A stretch of DNA of 64,000 nt. Source: Glycomyces sp. NRRL B-16210. GTDB lineage: Bacteria > Actinomycetota > Actinomycetes > Mycobacteriales > Micromonosporaceae. The DNA lies in NCBI RefSeq assembly GCF_000719515.1, contig NZ_JOGR01000006.1, positions 62,001-126,000 of the forward strand. The letters are read 5' to 3'. A program made the translations under genes and the position numbers. Shown here one piece after another: positions 8,142-15,623 of the stretch (position 1 is the first letter of the stretch; every line of letters starts with the position of its first letter). A model generated the notes under the pieces. That model had not been told where the DNA came from. It made no database searches and saw only the letters and a list, made by a program, of their open reading frames with translations.

Positions 8142-9361
8142 ATCGCACCAGTGTCGCGGGCGTCGCCGCGGCCGACCGGCTCGCCCACCGCTTGACCGCG
8201 CCCGACGCTGGCGGGTTCCGTCCGGGAGTCGCAGCGCAATCGCTCGGCGCGGGCGGCCTCGGCGCGGTGCTACTGCACTTCGAACGCCTCCGTCTCGGCT
8301 TGAGCGACGATGTCACGGCCCGCGCCTGGCTGCGAGCGGTTGCCCACCCGCACGTCAACAGCGCCGCCGCGACCAACCTCTTTAACGGCGCCCCCGCCCT
8401 CGCGTTCGTCCTCCACGCCACCGACGCCCCGCCCCGCTATGACGAACTTCGCTCCCGACTGCACGAACAGGTCCGGGCCATCACGGTGAGGCGGCTCGGA
8501 CTCGCTCGCGAACGCCTCACCGAGCATTTGCCCACGGGCTTCGCCGAGTACAGCCAGCTCTCAGGACTGAGCGGCCTGGGGACCTATCTGCTCGCGACCG
8601 AGACCGATAGCGATCTGACCGGTGAGATTCTCGCCTACCTGGTTGCCCTGATCAAGCCGATCAGCATCGACGGCGTTTGGGTGCCCGGATGGTGGTCGGG
8701 CCACGACCCCTTCCTGAAACAGTCCCCGGAGTTCTCCGGCGGGCACCTCAATCTCGGTGCCGCGCACGGCATCCCCGGACCCCTGACCGTGCTCGCCTTC
8801 GCCTACGCCGCCGGCCTGCGCGTCCCCGGCCAGCGTGAGGCGATCGAGTGGATCTGCCAGTTCTACGACACCTGGCAGGACGAGTCCGGCTGGTGGCCCC
8901 AATGGCTCACCCGTGTCGACTTCGCCGTCGGCCGGGCTTCCCAGCCAGGTCCGGGGCGGCCCAGCTGGTGCTACGGCACCCCCGGGATCGCCCGTGCGCT
9001 GCAACTGGCCGCAATCGCCCTTGACGACTCCGCCCGGCAGAGCGCCGCCGAGGATGCCTTCGTTCGCTGTCTTGCCGACCCTGAGCAGACGGGGCGTCTA
9101 GCCGAAGGCGGTCTGTGCCACGGGACCGCCGGGCTCTACCGCATCACGCAACGCGTCGCCGAAGACGCCCGAGACGACCGGTTCACCTCGGCGCTCACCG
9201 GCCTCGAAGCGATCCTGACCAGCAATGCGGTGCCGGAGGCCGGATTCCTCGACGGTGAAGCCGGGCTCGGGCTCACCCTGCTCAGCACCGGCCCACGGAT
9301 CGCCGACGCGAGCGTCTGGGACGCCGCGCTCGGGCTCATCGCACCGAAGGCGGTTGTCTGA
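8138..9361 (+). CDS. lanC: Lanthionine synthetase LanC, 407 aa
   Basis: LanC adds cysteine thiols to dehydrated residues to close the lanthionine rings. The zinc ligands are all visible: WCYG near residue 277 (Cys) and CHG near residue 327 (Cys-His), and the GAAHGIPG motif near residue 207 supplies the conserved histidine region. The alpha-toroid length is normal. It starts by ATGA overlap with LanB and ends by TGATG overlap with the next gene. Confidence 0.93.
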   Translation: MNRTSVAGVAAADRLAHRLTAPDAGGFRPGVAAQSLGAGGLGAVLLHFERLRLGLSDDVTARAWLRAVAHPHVNSAAATNLFNGAPALAFVLHATDAPPRYDELRSRLHEQVRAITVRRLGLARERLTEHLPTGFAEYSQLSGLSGLGTYLLATETDSDLTGEILAYLVALIKPISIDGVWVPGWWSGHDPFLKQSPEFSGGHLNLGAAHGIPGPLTVLAFAYAAGLRVPGQREAIEWICQFYDTWQDESGWWPQWLTRVDFAVGRASQPGPGRPSWCYGTPGIARALQLAAIALDDSARQSAAEDAFVRCLADPEQTGRLAEGGLCHGTAGLYRITQRVAEDARDDRFTSALTGLEAILTSNAVPEAGFLDGEAGLGLTLLSTGPRIADASVWDAALGLIAPKAVV

Positions 9362-10248
9362 TGGACGGTCAGCTCACAGCCGACACCTGGCTCCAGGCCG
9401 CGGTGCGCCTGACCGATCCCAGCCGCGCCGAACGCTACTTCGCCGGGATCCTGTGGCCGGCCATCTGGTCGTGCATGCAGGACCACGTGCTCGGCGGCTG
9501 GTTCTTCGTCCGCAAGACTCCCTGGTGGCGGCTGCGCTACCGGCCCGCACCCGGCATAGAACCGGAGCAGGCCCGTTCCCGCATCACCGAAATCCTCACC
9601 GGACTCCAGTCCCGACCGTATCTGGCCGAGTTCAACCACCAGATCTACGAACCCGAGTGCACCGCCTTCGGCGGACCGCAGGCGATGGACATCGCGCACC
9701 GCTTCTTCAACCACGACTCGGCATTCGTCAGCGAGTACCTCGGCCACCTCCATCGCAGGCCGGTCCTCGACCAGCGAAAGGAACTCTCCCTACTGTTGTG
9801 CACGGCGATGACCCGTGCCGCCGGCCAGGAATGGTACGAGCACGGCGACATCTGGGCCCGCATCGCGGCCGTCCGCGGCAACAACCCGCGCCTCCCCACC
9901 GACCCCGACACGGCCGCCGAAGCCGCCTGGCACCTGCTCACCGCCGACCCCGATGCGACCTTCGCTCGTCGTCTCCCCGACGACCTCTCCCACCGGGCCG
10001 CCGGAGCGCTCACCGAGTACCGCACCGCCGGCATCGCCCTTCGCGGATTGGCCGACCGAGGCCAACTCCAGCGAGGACTCAGGGATGTGCTAGCTCACCA
10101 CATCCTGTTCGCCTGGAACCGGATCGGGCTCTCGATCCCCGATCAGCAGACCCTCGCGAGGGCAGCCCGCGACGCCGTCTTCACCAGCCCCCGAATCCAA
10201 CCACCAGCCCGTCAAGCCCGCTCTGGAAGGAATCAACCCGATGCCTGA
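9361..10248 (+). CDS. Stand-alone LanB C-terminal-like (thiopeptide-type) enzyme, 295 aa
   Basis: The protein resembles the separate elimination-domain proteins annotated as thiopeptide-type bacteriocin biosynthesis proteins: an early WFFVRKTPWWRLRYR segment (residues 40-55) parallels the FIRYxDPxxHLRxRF of LanB, and FNHQIYEPECTAFGG follows near residue 90. Because the LanB upstream already has this domain, the protein is a second copy. It could be a dedicated eliminase, a scaffold, or do another reaction on the peptide. It overlaps LanC by one base and the next gene by eight. Confidence 0.8.
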   Translation: MDGQLTADTWLQAAVRLTDPSRAERYFAGILWPAIWSCMQDHVLGGWFFVRKTPWWRLRYRPAPGIEPEQARSRITEILTGLQSRPYLAEFNHQIYEPECTAFGGPQAMDIAHRFFNHDSAFVSEYLGHLHRRPVLDQRKELSLLLCTAMTRAAGQEWYEHGDIWARIAAVRGNNPRLPTDPDTAAEAAWHLLTADPDATFARRLPDDLSHRAAGALTEYRTAGIALRGLADRGQLQRGLRDVLAHHILFAWNRIGLSIPDQQTLARAARDAVFTSPRIQPPARQARSGRNQPDA

Positions 10249-11383
10249 CCTGCCGTCAGCGCTTGCGAAGTGGTTCCCGCTTGTACCGCGGGCACGACCG
10301 CTCTGCGCTTCCCTCGACGAGCGCATCGATGCTCTTGCCACCATGACGCAACAGGCGCACACCACCACCGAAGCCGCTGCCGCGCTTAACTTGACCGCAC
10401 TCGTCGCCAGTGACATCGGCGCAGGCGAACTCGCACGGCGGATGTGCTGGGGCCAGTTCTGGATCTTCTCCGATCACGCGCCACTCGACCACCGGAGCGC
10501 GGGCATGGCCGTGGAACCGCTCATCAACCTCGCCAGGCTCGCCATCCGCAACGGGGACGGAGACCGCGCCTACCGAATTCTCGACCAGACCTTCACCGCG
10601 GCAACCGAAGGCACAGACACCGCTATCGACGAACACCGAGTCAGCATGGCCTCCTTGGCCGCAGATTGGGCAGGACGACAAGAGATGCGCGAGCGCGTGT
10701 GGGTTGCACTCCTCTCCGACGGCACTCGAGCGCTCACTCGTGCCGGACGATGGGCAGAGGCGCAACGGTCCGTCTTGCGGCACAAGGGCATCGGTGACCG
10801 CCTCCTCGACGGTCGGCAGACCGCGATCATCGCCAACTTGGCGGCGGGCGCATTCGATACCGCGCAAGCGCTCATTGCCGACACGGCGGTCACAGACCTG
10901 TGGGAACAAGCACTCGCCAGGTACTTCCAGGCAGTCGCTGACCATGCGCGCGGCCGTGCGAACACGACCGCTCTCACGGATCTCACCGACCGCGTCACGC
11001 GCCTGGAGCTGCCGACTGAGCAACGTCTGTTCCATATCCGACTCGGCTTGAGCGCACTCGATCTCACACGCATGTCCGGCCGAGATTCGAAAGAAATTGC
11101 GATCATAATGGGGCAAGTCACTCAAGATATAGGCGACGCCTATGCCGCGCGTGACCTCCTTGCGAGTGCGAGTTTCCGGAGCGAGATCGACCCGGAAACC
11201 GCGGCCCACCTCGCCACAATGTTGCAACAATCCGGCCTTGACCATAGCGCGGACCCGCCTTCGCCGCAGCGAACCCGCGCTCGCCGCATCGGTAGTGACT
11301 CCGACCCGACTCTGCTCGATCGGTTGAAGTCGATCACGGAGACTGCCACCGCGCAGCTCTCCCGGTGGCTCGCCAACTGCTGA
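10241..11383 (+). CDS. Helical-repeat (TPR-like) protein of the lanthipeptide cluster, 380 aa
   Basis: The sequence is almost wholly alpha-helical, with alanine-rich helix pairs of TPR-like length (for example AGELARRMCWGQFWIFSD and RAYRILDQTFTAATEG). It has no membrane segment and no catalytic motif that I recognise. The start lies inside the end of the LanB-C-like gene, so it is probably translated with the biosynthetic enzymes. A scaffold or regulatory role is an inference from position and fold only. Confidence 0.6.
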   Translation: MPDLPSALAKWFPLVPRARPLCASLDERIDALATMTQQAHTTTEAAAALNLTALVASDIGAGELARRMCWGQFWIFSDHAPLDHRSAGMAVEPLINLARLAIRNGDGDRAYRILDQTFTAATEGTDTAIDEHRVSMASLAADWAGRQEMRERVWVALLSDGTRALTRAGRWAEAQRSVLRHKGIGDRLLDGRQTAIIANLAAGAFDTAQALIADTAVTDLWEQALARYFQAVADHARGRANTTALTDLTDRVTRLELPTEQRLFHIRLGLSALDLTRMSGRDSKEIAIIMGQVTQDIGDAYAARDLLASASFRSEIDPETAAHLATMLQQSGLDHSADPPSPQRTRARRIGSDSDPTLLDRLKSITETATAQLSRWLANC

Positions 11384-11434
11384 GGACATTCGGAAACGGT
11401 TTGCTTGCACTGCTTCATGGGGAAGGAGAGAAAC

Positions 11435-11608
11435 ATGATGACCGGTCTGCCGGATTCTCATCGGCCGCAACGGACAGCTAGTCCGGTCGCATCGTGGAGA
11501 CGCATGGATATGCTTGCGCGAACGCAGTCGAAGCCGAACCGGCCTCATGTGCGGGCGTGTCATCTCCTCGCTACGCACGCATCCACCAACGTCGGGGTGA
11601 GACCATGA
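11435..11608 (+). CDS. Small basic ORF coupled to HEAT-type gene, 57 aa
   Basis: A GGAAGGAGAG site precedes the ATG pair at 11435 and the stop overlaps the next start (ATGA at 11605-11608). The peptide is basic and polar, without Cys pattern or membrane segment. It may be a real small protein or a leader ORF that opens the next ribosome binding site. No function can be given. Confidence 0.45.
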   Translation: MMTGLPDSHRPQRTASPVASWRRMDMLARTQSKPNRPHVRACHLLATHASTNVGVRP

Positions 11609-12696
11609 AGCAGCGGCACCGCCTTCGGGCCGTGCACAGGTGGTTCGCCGACCACCGTCGCGCGGTCTTGTGGACGACAGCCGCTCTCGCGGCGGCGGTC
11701 GTGACGCTGGTCGGGATGCTCGATTCTTGGCTCGACGCAGCCTTGAGCGCCGCGGTCGCCCTGGGACTGTGGCTGATCCTCGCCTGGTTCCTGCCGCCCG
11801 GCACTGCGGATGTCTCCCGACGCATCGACCGTCAAGGCCCAGTCGCCGCGCTGCCTTCCCCTTCGACCTTGTTCGACCGATGGCGTGCGCGAAACTGGCG
11901 TCGAGCGCTCACGAGAACCTTGACCGAGTCGACGTTGTCGTTGCCGACGCAACTTGAGATGGTCACTTTGCTGATGCGGGACGCCGACGCAGAGACGCTT
12001 GCCGACCTCCGTCCTCTCGCCACCGATCCTGAGGTCGCTCCAGACGTGCGGTTGCGGATCGCCGCGGCGCTGGCTCCGCGGGACCACATCTTGGCGACGC
12101 GGACCTATCGCATGGTCACGGACGACGAGCACGCCCCCATCGTGACACGGTTGACGGCCGCAGAACTGCTGTACGCGCACTCACGGCAGGCCGGGGAGCC
12201 CTACCTCCAGTCCATCGTCAAGTCCTCCGACACCCCCGACGCCCTCCGGCTGAAGGCCGCGATCTCCTACACCGAAGGCGAACCCGAGAGCGTGCCATCC
12301 GCAGATTCGGCTGCCTTGCTGGCGTACCTCGTAGGCGAGTCCACCCTCGACGCGGACATTCGCATCGAGGCTGCCGAACTGCTCGGGCGAAGCAACCCGG
12401 CACGTGCCGCGCGCGCGTTGTGGACTTTGGCCAACGATCCACAGGTCGACTCCGACCAGCGCTTCGCGGCGATCGCGCTTCTGACGCAGCATGATGCGTC
12501 GCAGGCACTGCACTGCTATAAGGCGATGGCGTACGACCCGAGCCTGACATGGGCAGTTCGCCTGGATGCGGCCGTCCGGCTCGGCGAGATCGACGAATCT
12601 GACGGGCGGCTCACACTGCAAGCGTTCCAACGTGATCCTGATCTCGATGAACGCACGAAGTTCGAAGTTGTCAGAAAACTGACACTCGGAATGTGA
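11605..12696 (+). CDS. Membrane-anchored HEAT-repeat protein A, 363 aa
   Basis: Two hydrophobic segments near the N terminus (residues 19-37 and 43-63) are followed by a cytoplasmic or extracytoplasmic alpha-solenoid of repeated helix pairs. A typical unit reads RIEAAELLGRSNPARAARA, then ALWTLANDPQVDSDQRFAA. The same unit occurs in the protein at 12987-14084, so the two are paralogues. It lies directly after the lanthipeptide operon. Function is unknown; HEAT solenoids usually bind proteins. Confidence 0.7.
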   Translation: MKQRHRLRAVHRWFADHRRAVLWTTAALAAAVVTLVGMLDSWLDAALSAAVALGLWLILAWFLPPGTADVSRRIDRQGPVAALPSPSTLFDRWRARNWRRALTRTLTESTLSLPTQLEMVTLLMRDADAETLADLRPLATDPEVAPDVRLRIAAALAPRDHILATRTYRMVTDDEHAPIVTRLTAAELLYAHSRQAGEPYLQSIVKSSDTPDALRLKAAISYTEGEPESVPSADSAALLAYLVGESTLDADIRIEAAELLGRSNPARAARALWTLANDPQVDSDQRFAAIALLTQHDASQALHCYKAMAYDPSLTWAVRLDAAVRLGEIDESDGRLTLQAFQRDPDLDERTKFEVVRKLTLGM

Positions 12697-12986
12697 TCTC
12701 GCTCAAATGTGCATTATCGACATCGTCCGGATATCAAAGCACAAGCGAGACAACAACAAACATGCGGTACCAGTACCGATGCGCTTGCATCATATCGATA
12801 TGCGTGATGACACCGTACAGGACATCCGTCTTGTAAAGGCTTTCAAGGGCGACTATCGGACTCGTTGTGCGTCAGGGGGGAAAACCACCGCATAGAGTTG
12901 AGCCGCTACGATTCCCGGCAAGAGGTTGCCGAACGTAGTGGACCGACCTCACTGAGGCGTAAGAATCAACAGAGGAGTTGACCCCT
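12697..12986. other. AT-richer intergenic region between HEAT-type genes
   Basis: These 290 bases are clearly lower in GC than the flanks. A 62-codon frame (12707-12895) crosses it but lacks a ribosome binding site and has atypical codons. It probably holds the promoter of the second HEAT-type gene, whose GAGGAG site is near the end of the interval. I see no RNA gene. Confidence 0.4.
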
Positions 12987-14084
12987 ATGTCCCATGAGTC
13001 GCATGGGGACAAACGGCCGTGGTGGCGTCGCCACCCACTGGTCATCACGTTCATAATCATCGCGCTCATCGCCCCCGGGCTCACGCTCGTGGGTTGGGTG
13101 GCGATTGAGTATCTTCCGGTCGTTGGACCTGCGCTCGCGGTTCTCGGCACCCTGGTAATGGAGAGGATTCGAACTGCGCACCAACAAGTTGAGACCCATC
13201 TTCGGCCGGTGATGGGGGGTTTGGCCACGTACGTTGAGAAGGCATGGGTCGCCCTTACCGGACGGCATTCCCGATGGTGGTGGCGCCGTTTCGAAACGAT
13301 GCGGCGCCAACAGCGACAGCTCGAACTGCCGCCCCCCGGGGCCGCGTCGAGGTTCGATCAGATTCTCGGCCGTGACATGGAATGCTCGCCGATCACCAAC
13401 ATCATTGGCCTGCACGCCGGGACTGACGGGGCGATCAACGGCTTGCTGTTTCGGATGCAGGCGGCACTCCTGGCCCCGGTTGAGATCTGGGAGCGCGAGC
13501 GGAAGTCTCTGGAGACACAGTTCTTTCACGATGGTACCCAGCCGTGGACGAGGGTACTCATCGCGACGTGCATCGCGCGGCGTGATCGCTCGCGTGGAGT
13601 CGATCTGCTCGGGCGCCTGTTCACCGACGCCGAACAGCCTAGTGAGATCCGTATCCTCGCGGTAGACGAGATGCACGTCTGGGATCCGGGCATGGCCGCT
13701 CTGGCGTACGAGGTGATCGCGGACTCACCCGAGTTCGGTGCGCGCGAGCGGATCATGGCCGCCGAGCGGTTGGCACGCACGGATGTCAACCGGGCGGCTT
13801 CGGCGCTATACCGGATCGTCACCGACAGCTCGTTCGCGGTCGAAGACCGGTATTTTGCCGCTGAGCGCACCGGGATCTACAAGCGAGAGACCATGATCGA
13901 GGCCTACTGGTTCCTGACCACCGCTCGGTCGATCGACCTGCTCGACAGGGTTCCCGCCACTGGGCGGCTTGCCGAATTGGGCCATTCGGCCGCGCGGGAG
14001 CTACTGCTCCACGGGGCGATGAACATCTCGAACCCTCCCGAGGTTCGAGAGTTCTGCATGCGACTCCTTCAACGGCTATATTAG
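12987..14084 (+). CDS. Membrane-anchored HEAT-repeat protein B, 365 aa
   Basis: A basic N terminus is followed by one or two membrane segments (residues 18-55, FIIIALIAPGLTLVGWVAIEY and beyond), a linker rich in Trp and Arg, and a C-terminal alpha-solenoid. The unit RIMAAERLARTDVNRAASA, ALYRIVTDSSFAVEDRYFAA aligns with the unit in the gene at 11605 (shared RI-AAE-L-R, RAA-AL, D-R-FAA). The ATG has a GAGGAG site. A perfect hairpin lies about 200 bases downstream. Confidence 0.7.
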   Translation: MSHESHGDKRPWWRRHPLVITFIIIALIAPGLTLVGWVAIEYLPVVGPALAVLGTLVMERIRTAHQQVETHLRPVMGGLATYVEKAWVALTGRHSRWWWRRFETMRRQQRQLELPPPGAASRFDQILGRDMECSPITNIIGLHAGTDGAINGLLFRMQAALLAPVEIWERERKSLETQFFHDGTQPWTRVLIATCIARRDRSRGVDLLGRLFTDAEQPSEIRILAVDEMHVWDPGMAALAYEVIADSPEFGARERIMAAERLARTDVNRAASALYRIVTDSSFAVEDRYFAAERTGIYKRETMIEAYWFLTTARSIDLLDRVPATGRLAELGHSAARELLLHGAMNISNPPEVREFCMRLLQRLY

Positions 14085-14286
14085 GCAGGAAACAACGTAC
14101 GCCCTGGATCGGTCGGCGTTGCACGCTATACCTCCGGCGGATGCGCTCACCACCTGGTTATCCCCATCTTCAATGCCCATTCAGGAATCACATGAATGTT
14201 CTGGGCATTTTCCCGCCCTGAGATTACCGCGATTCTGCAAGCGGTGTCGGCCGGGCGAACGGGTGAACGCGGTGCCTTCGACAATC

Positions 14287-14327
14287 CTGGTGGTGCCCGG
14301 CAGGTGATCCTTTCCGGGCACCACCAG
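14287..14327. terminator. Perfect 14-bp stem hairpin, likely terminator
   Basis: Arms at 14287-14300 and 14314-14327 (CTGGTGGTGCCCGG and its complement) enclose a 13-base loop. It stands between the HEAT-type gene and the next promoter, and the following bases are mixed TTGCTCTT rather than a clean T-run. A transcription terminator is the simplest reading. The rest of 14085-14384 holds nothing I recognise. Confidence 0.65.
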
Positions 14328-14384
14328 TTGCTCTTCCGCGATTCTTCTCTGGGGACTTCAGTCATACGGACGTGGGAAGCCCCC

Positions 14385-14414
14385 TTGAAGAAGGAGGACG
14401 CGGAACCATAGAAT
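14385..14414 (+). promoter_or_regulatory. Promoter for leaderless DUF5753 gene
   Basis: TTGAAG at 14385-14390 and TAGAAT at 14409-14414 are separated by 18 bases, a near-consensus housekeeping promoter. The -10 ends eight bases before the ATG at 14423, so transcription should start at or next to the start codon, giving a leaderless mRNA. The AAGGAGG at 14391-14397 lies inside the spacer and is too far upstream to act as the ribosome binding site. Confidence 0.7.
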
Positions 14415-14422
14415 CAACCGTT

Positions 14423-15265
14423 ATGACAGACGGTGACGACTTCGTAAGCTCACCTCCGCTCACTGAGCTTGCCCAGCAGATGGTCTACGAACGCACCAGG
14501 CCTCGGTCTCGCAAGCCCAACGGCTTCAAGAAGAGCGAGATCCCTGGCAACATCTGTTCGGCGCGCACTCTTGATCGCATCGAGTCGGGGACCTACCGGG
14601 GTATGAGCCTGGGAAAGATCCTGGAACTCCTCGACTTCTATGGCACAGAGCACCGGAGAATCGAGCAGATCAAACGCCTGGTCAAGGCGGCCAAAGCGGA
14701 CGACTGGTGCAGTGTCTACAGTGATGTCGCCGATGACAAGGGTTGGTTCTACCAGCAGCGCGAAGACGCTGCAACCGACCTGTTCTTTCATTCGTGCTTC
14801 GCGCTGCCGTCATTGATTCAGGGTGAGGCGTACTACGAGCGGATCGTTGACACGAGTGAAGTGCGTGTGGCCGAGGTCGACAGCAACCAGGACGCGAGCT
14901 TTCGCATGGAACGACGGCGTCGCTGGATCGCATCAGAGCGACCTGCCCAGTTGCTCATCCACGAGGCGGCACTAACCATCGACCTGGGGCCTAAAGCGGA
15001 TGAGATCCTTGCTGATCTCCGAAAGATGGTTGCACTTCCCTTCGCGGATGTGCGGGTGATCCCGTTCAAAGTTGGCCGCTATGACCTCATGGGCTATACG
15101 TTGCGGCTCTTGGAGTTCGAGGGTGGGGAGGAGAGCATCTTGCAGGTGGAATCTCCTCGGGGTTCCGGCCTGATCGCAGCGGGCTCGACTCAAGGTAAGT
15201 TCTTCATCGACGCCTACAAGCGGGCGTCCGTGAAGTCAATCGCAGCAGAGGAGTTTCTGGCATGA
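14423..15265 (+). CDS. DUF5753 (Scr1-type) regulator with HTH, 280 aa
   Basis: The N-terminal 70 residues form an XRE-like helix-turn-helix (ICSARTLDRIESGTYRGMSLGKI). The remainder is the DUF5753 domain, recognisable by FHSCFALPSLIQGEAYYERI, ERRRRWIASERPAQLLIHEAAL and a PFADVRVIPF segment. Such proteins pair with a DUF397 protein in actinobacteria and act in regulation, in some cases as toxin-antitoxin-like couples. The DUF397 partner follows with ATGA overlap. A leaderless promoter precedes it. Confidence 0.88.
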   Translation: MTDGDDFVSSPPLTELAQQMVYERTRPRSRKPNGFKKSEIPGNICSARTLDRIESGTYRGMSLGKILELLDFYGTEHRRIEQIKRLVKAAKADDWCSVYSDVADDKGWFYQQREDAATDLFFHSCFALPSLIQGEAYYERIVDTSEVRVAEVDSNQDASFRMERRRRWIASERPAQLLIHEAALTIDLGPKADEILADLRKMVALPFADVRVIPFKVGRYDLMGYTLRLLEFEGGEESILQVESPRGSGLIAAGSTQGKFFIDAYKRASVKSIAAEEFLA

Positions 15266-15459
15266 GTAACCCCGGCCCTTGGCGCAAGTCCTCCCGCAGC
15301 CAGGGGAATCAGAACGACAACTGTGTTGAAGTTCGTCTAAATGCTGGTGTTCCAGAGATTTCAGACAGCAAGCTCCCGGACGACCGCCCGATCTTGCCGA
15401 TCTCGTCTAGCAGCTACTACGCCTTGTTGTCCTGGGTGAAGCAGCACGGGCAAGAGTGA
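15262..15459 (+). CDS. DUF397 protein, 65 aa
   Basis: The N-terminal WRKSSRSQGNQNDNCVEV and the middle VPEISDSKLPDDRPILPIS match the DUF397 family (WxKSS...NCVEV...VRDSK). It overlaps the DUF5753 gene as ATGA, the standard pairing. DUF397 proteins are thought to bind and modulate the DUF5753 partner. No odd features are seen. Confidence 0.9.
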   Translation: MSNPGPWRKSSRSQGNQNDNCVEVRLNAGVPEISDSKLPDDRPILPISSSSYYALLSWVKQHGQE

Positions 15460-15623
15460 GCCCATGGCCGGCCGCGGCGAAACAGCGGGCCGTGCCCAAG
15501 CGAGATTGCTCAAGCTTCAACCTACTGGAGGTGGCGGACCAACACGTCCGCCGCCTCGTATCATTTGGTGCAAAATGGCAACATAGCCCCGCAAATCGGA
15601 GTATATGGACACGGTCGTTCCGC

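Noticed and set aside
12707..12895. 62-codon ORF
   Set aside because: No ribosome binding site, unusual codons and AT-rich context; more likely promoter region.
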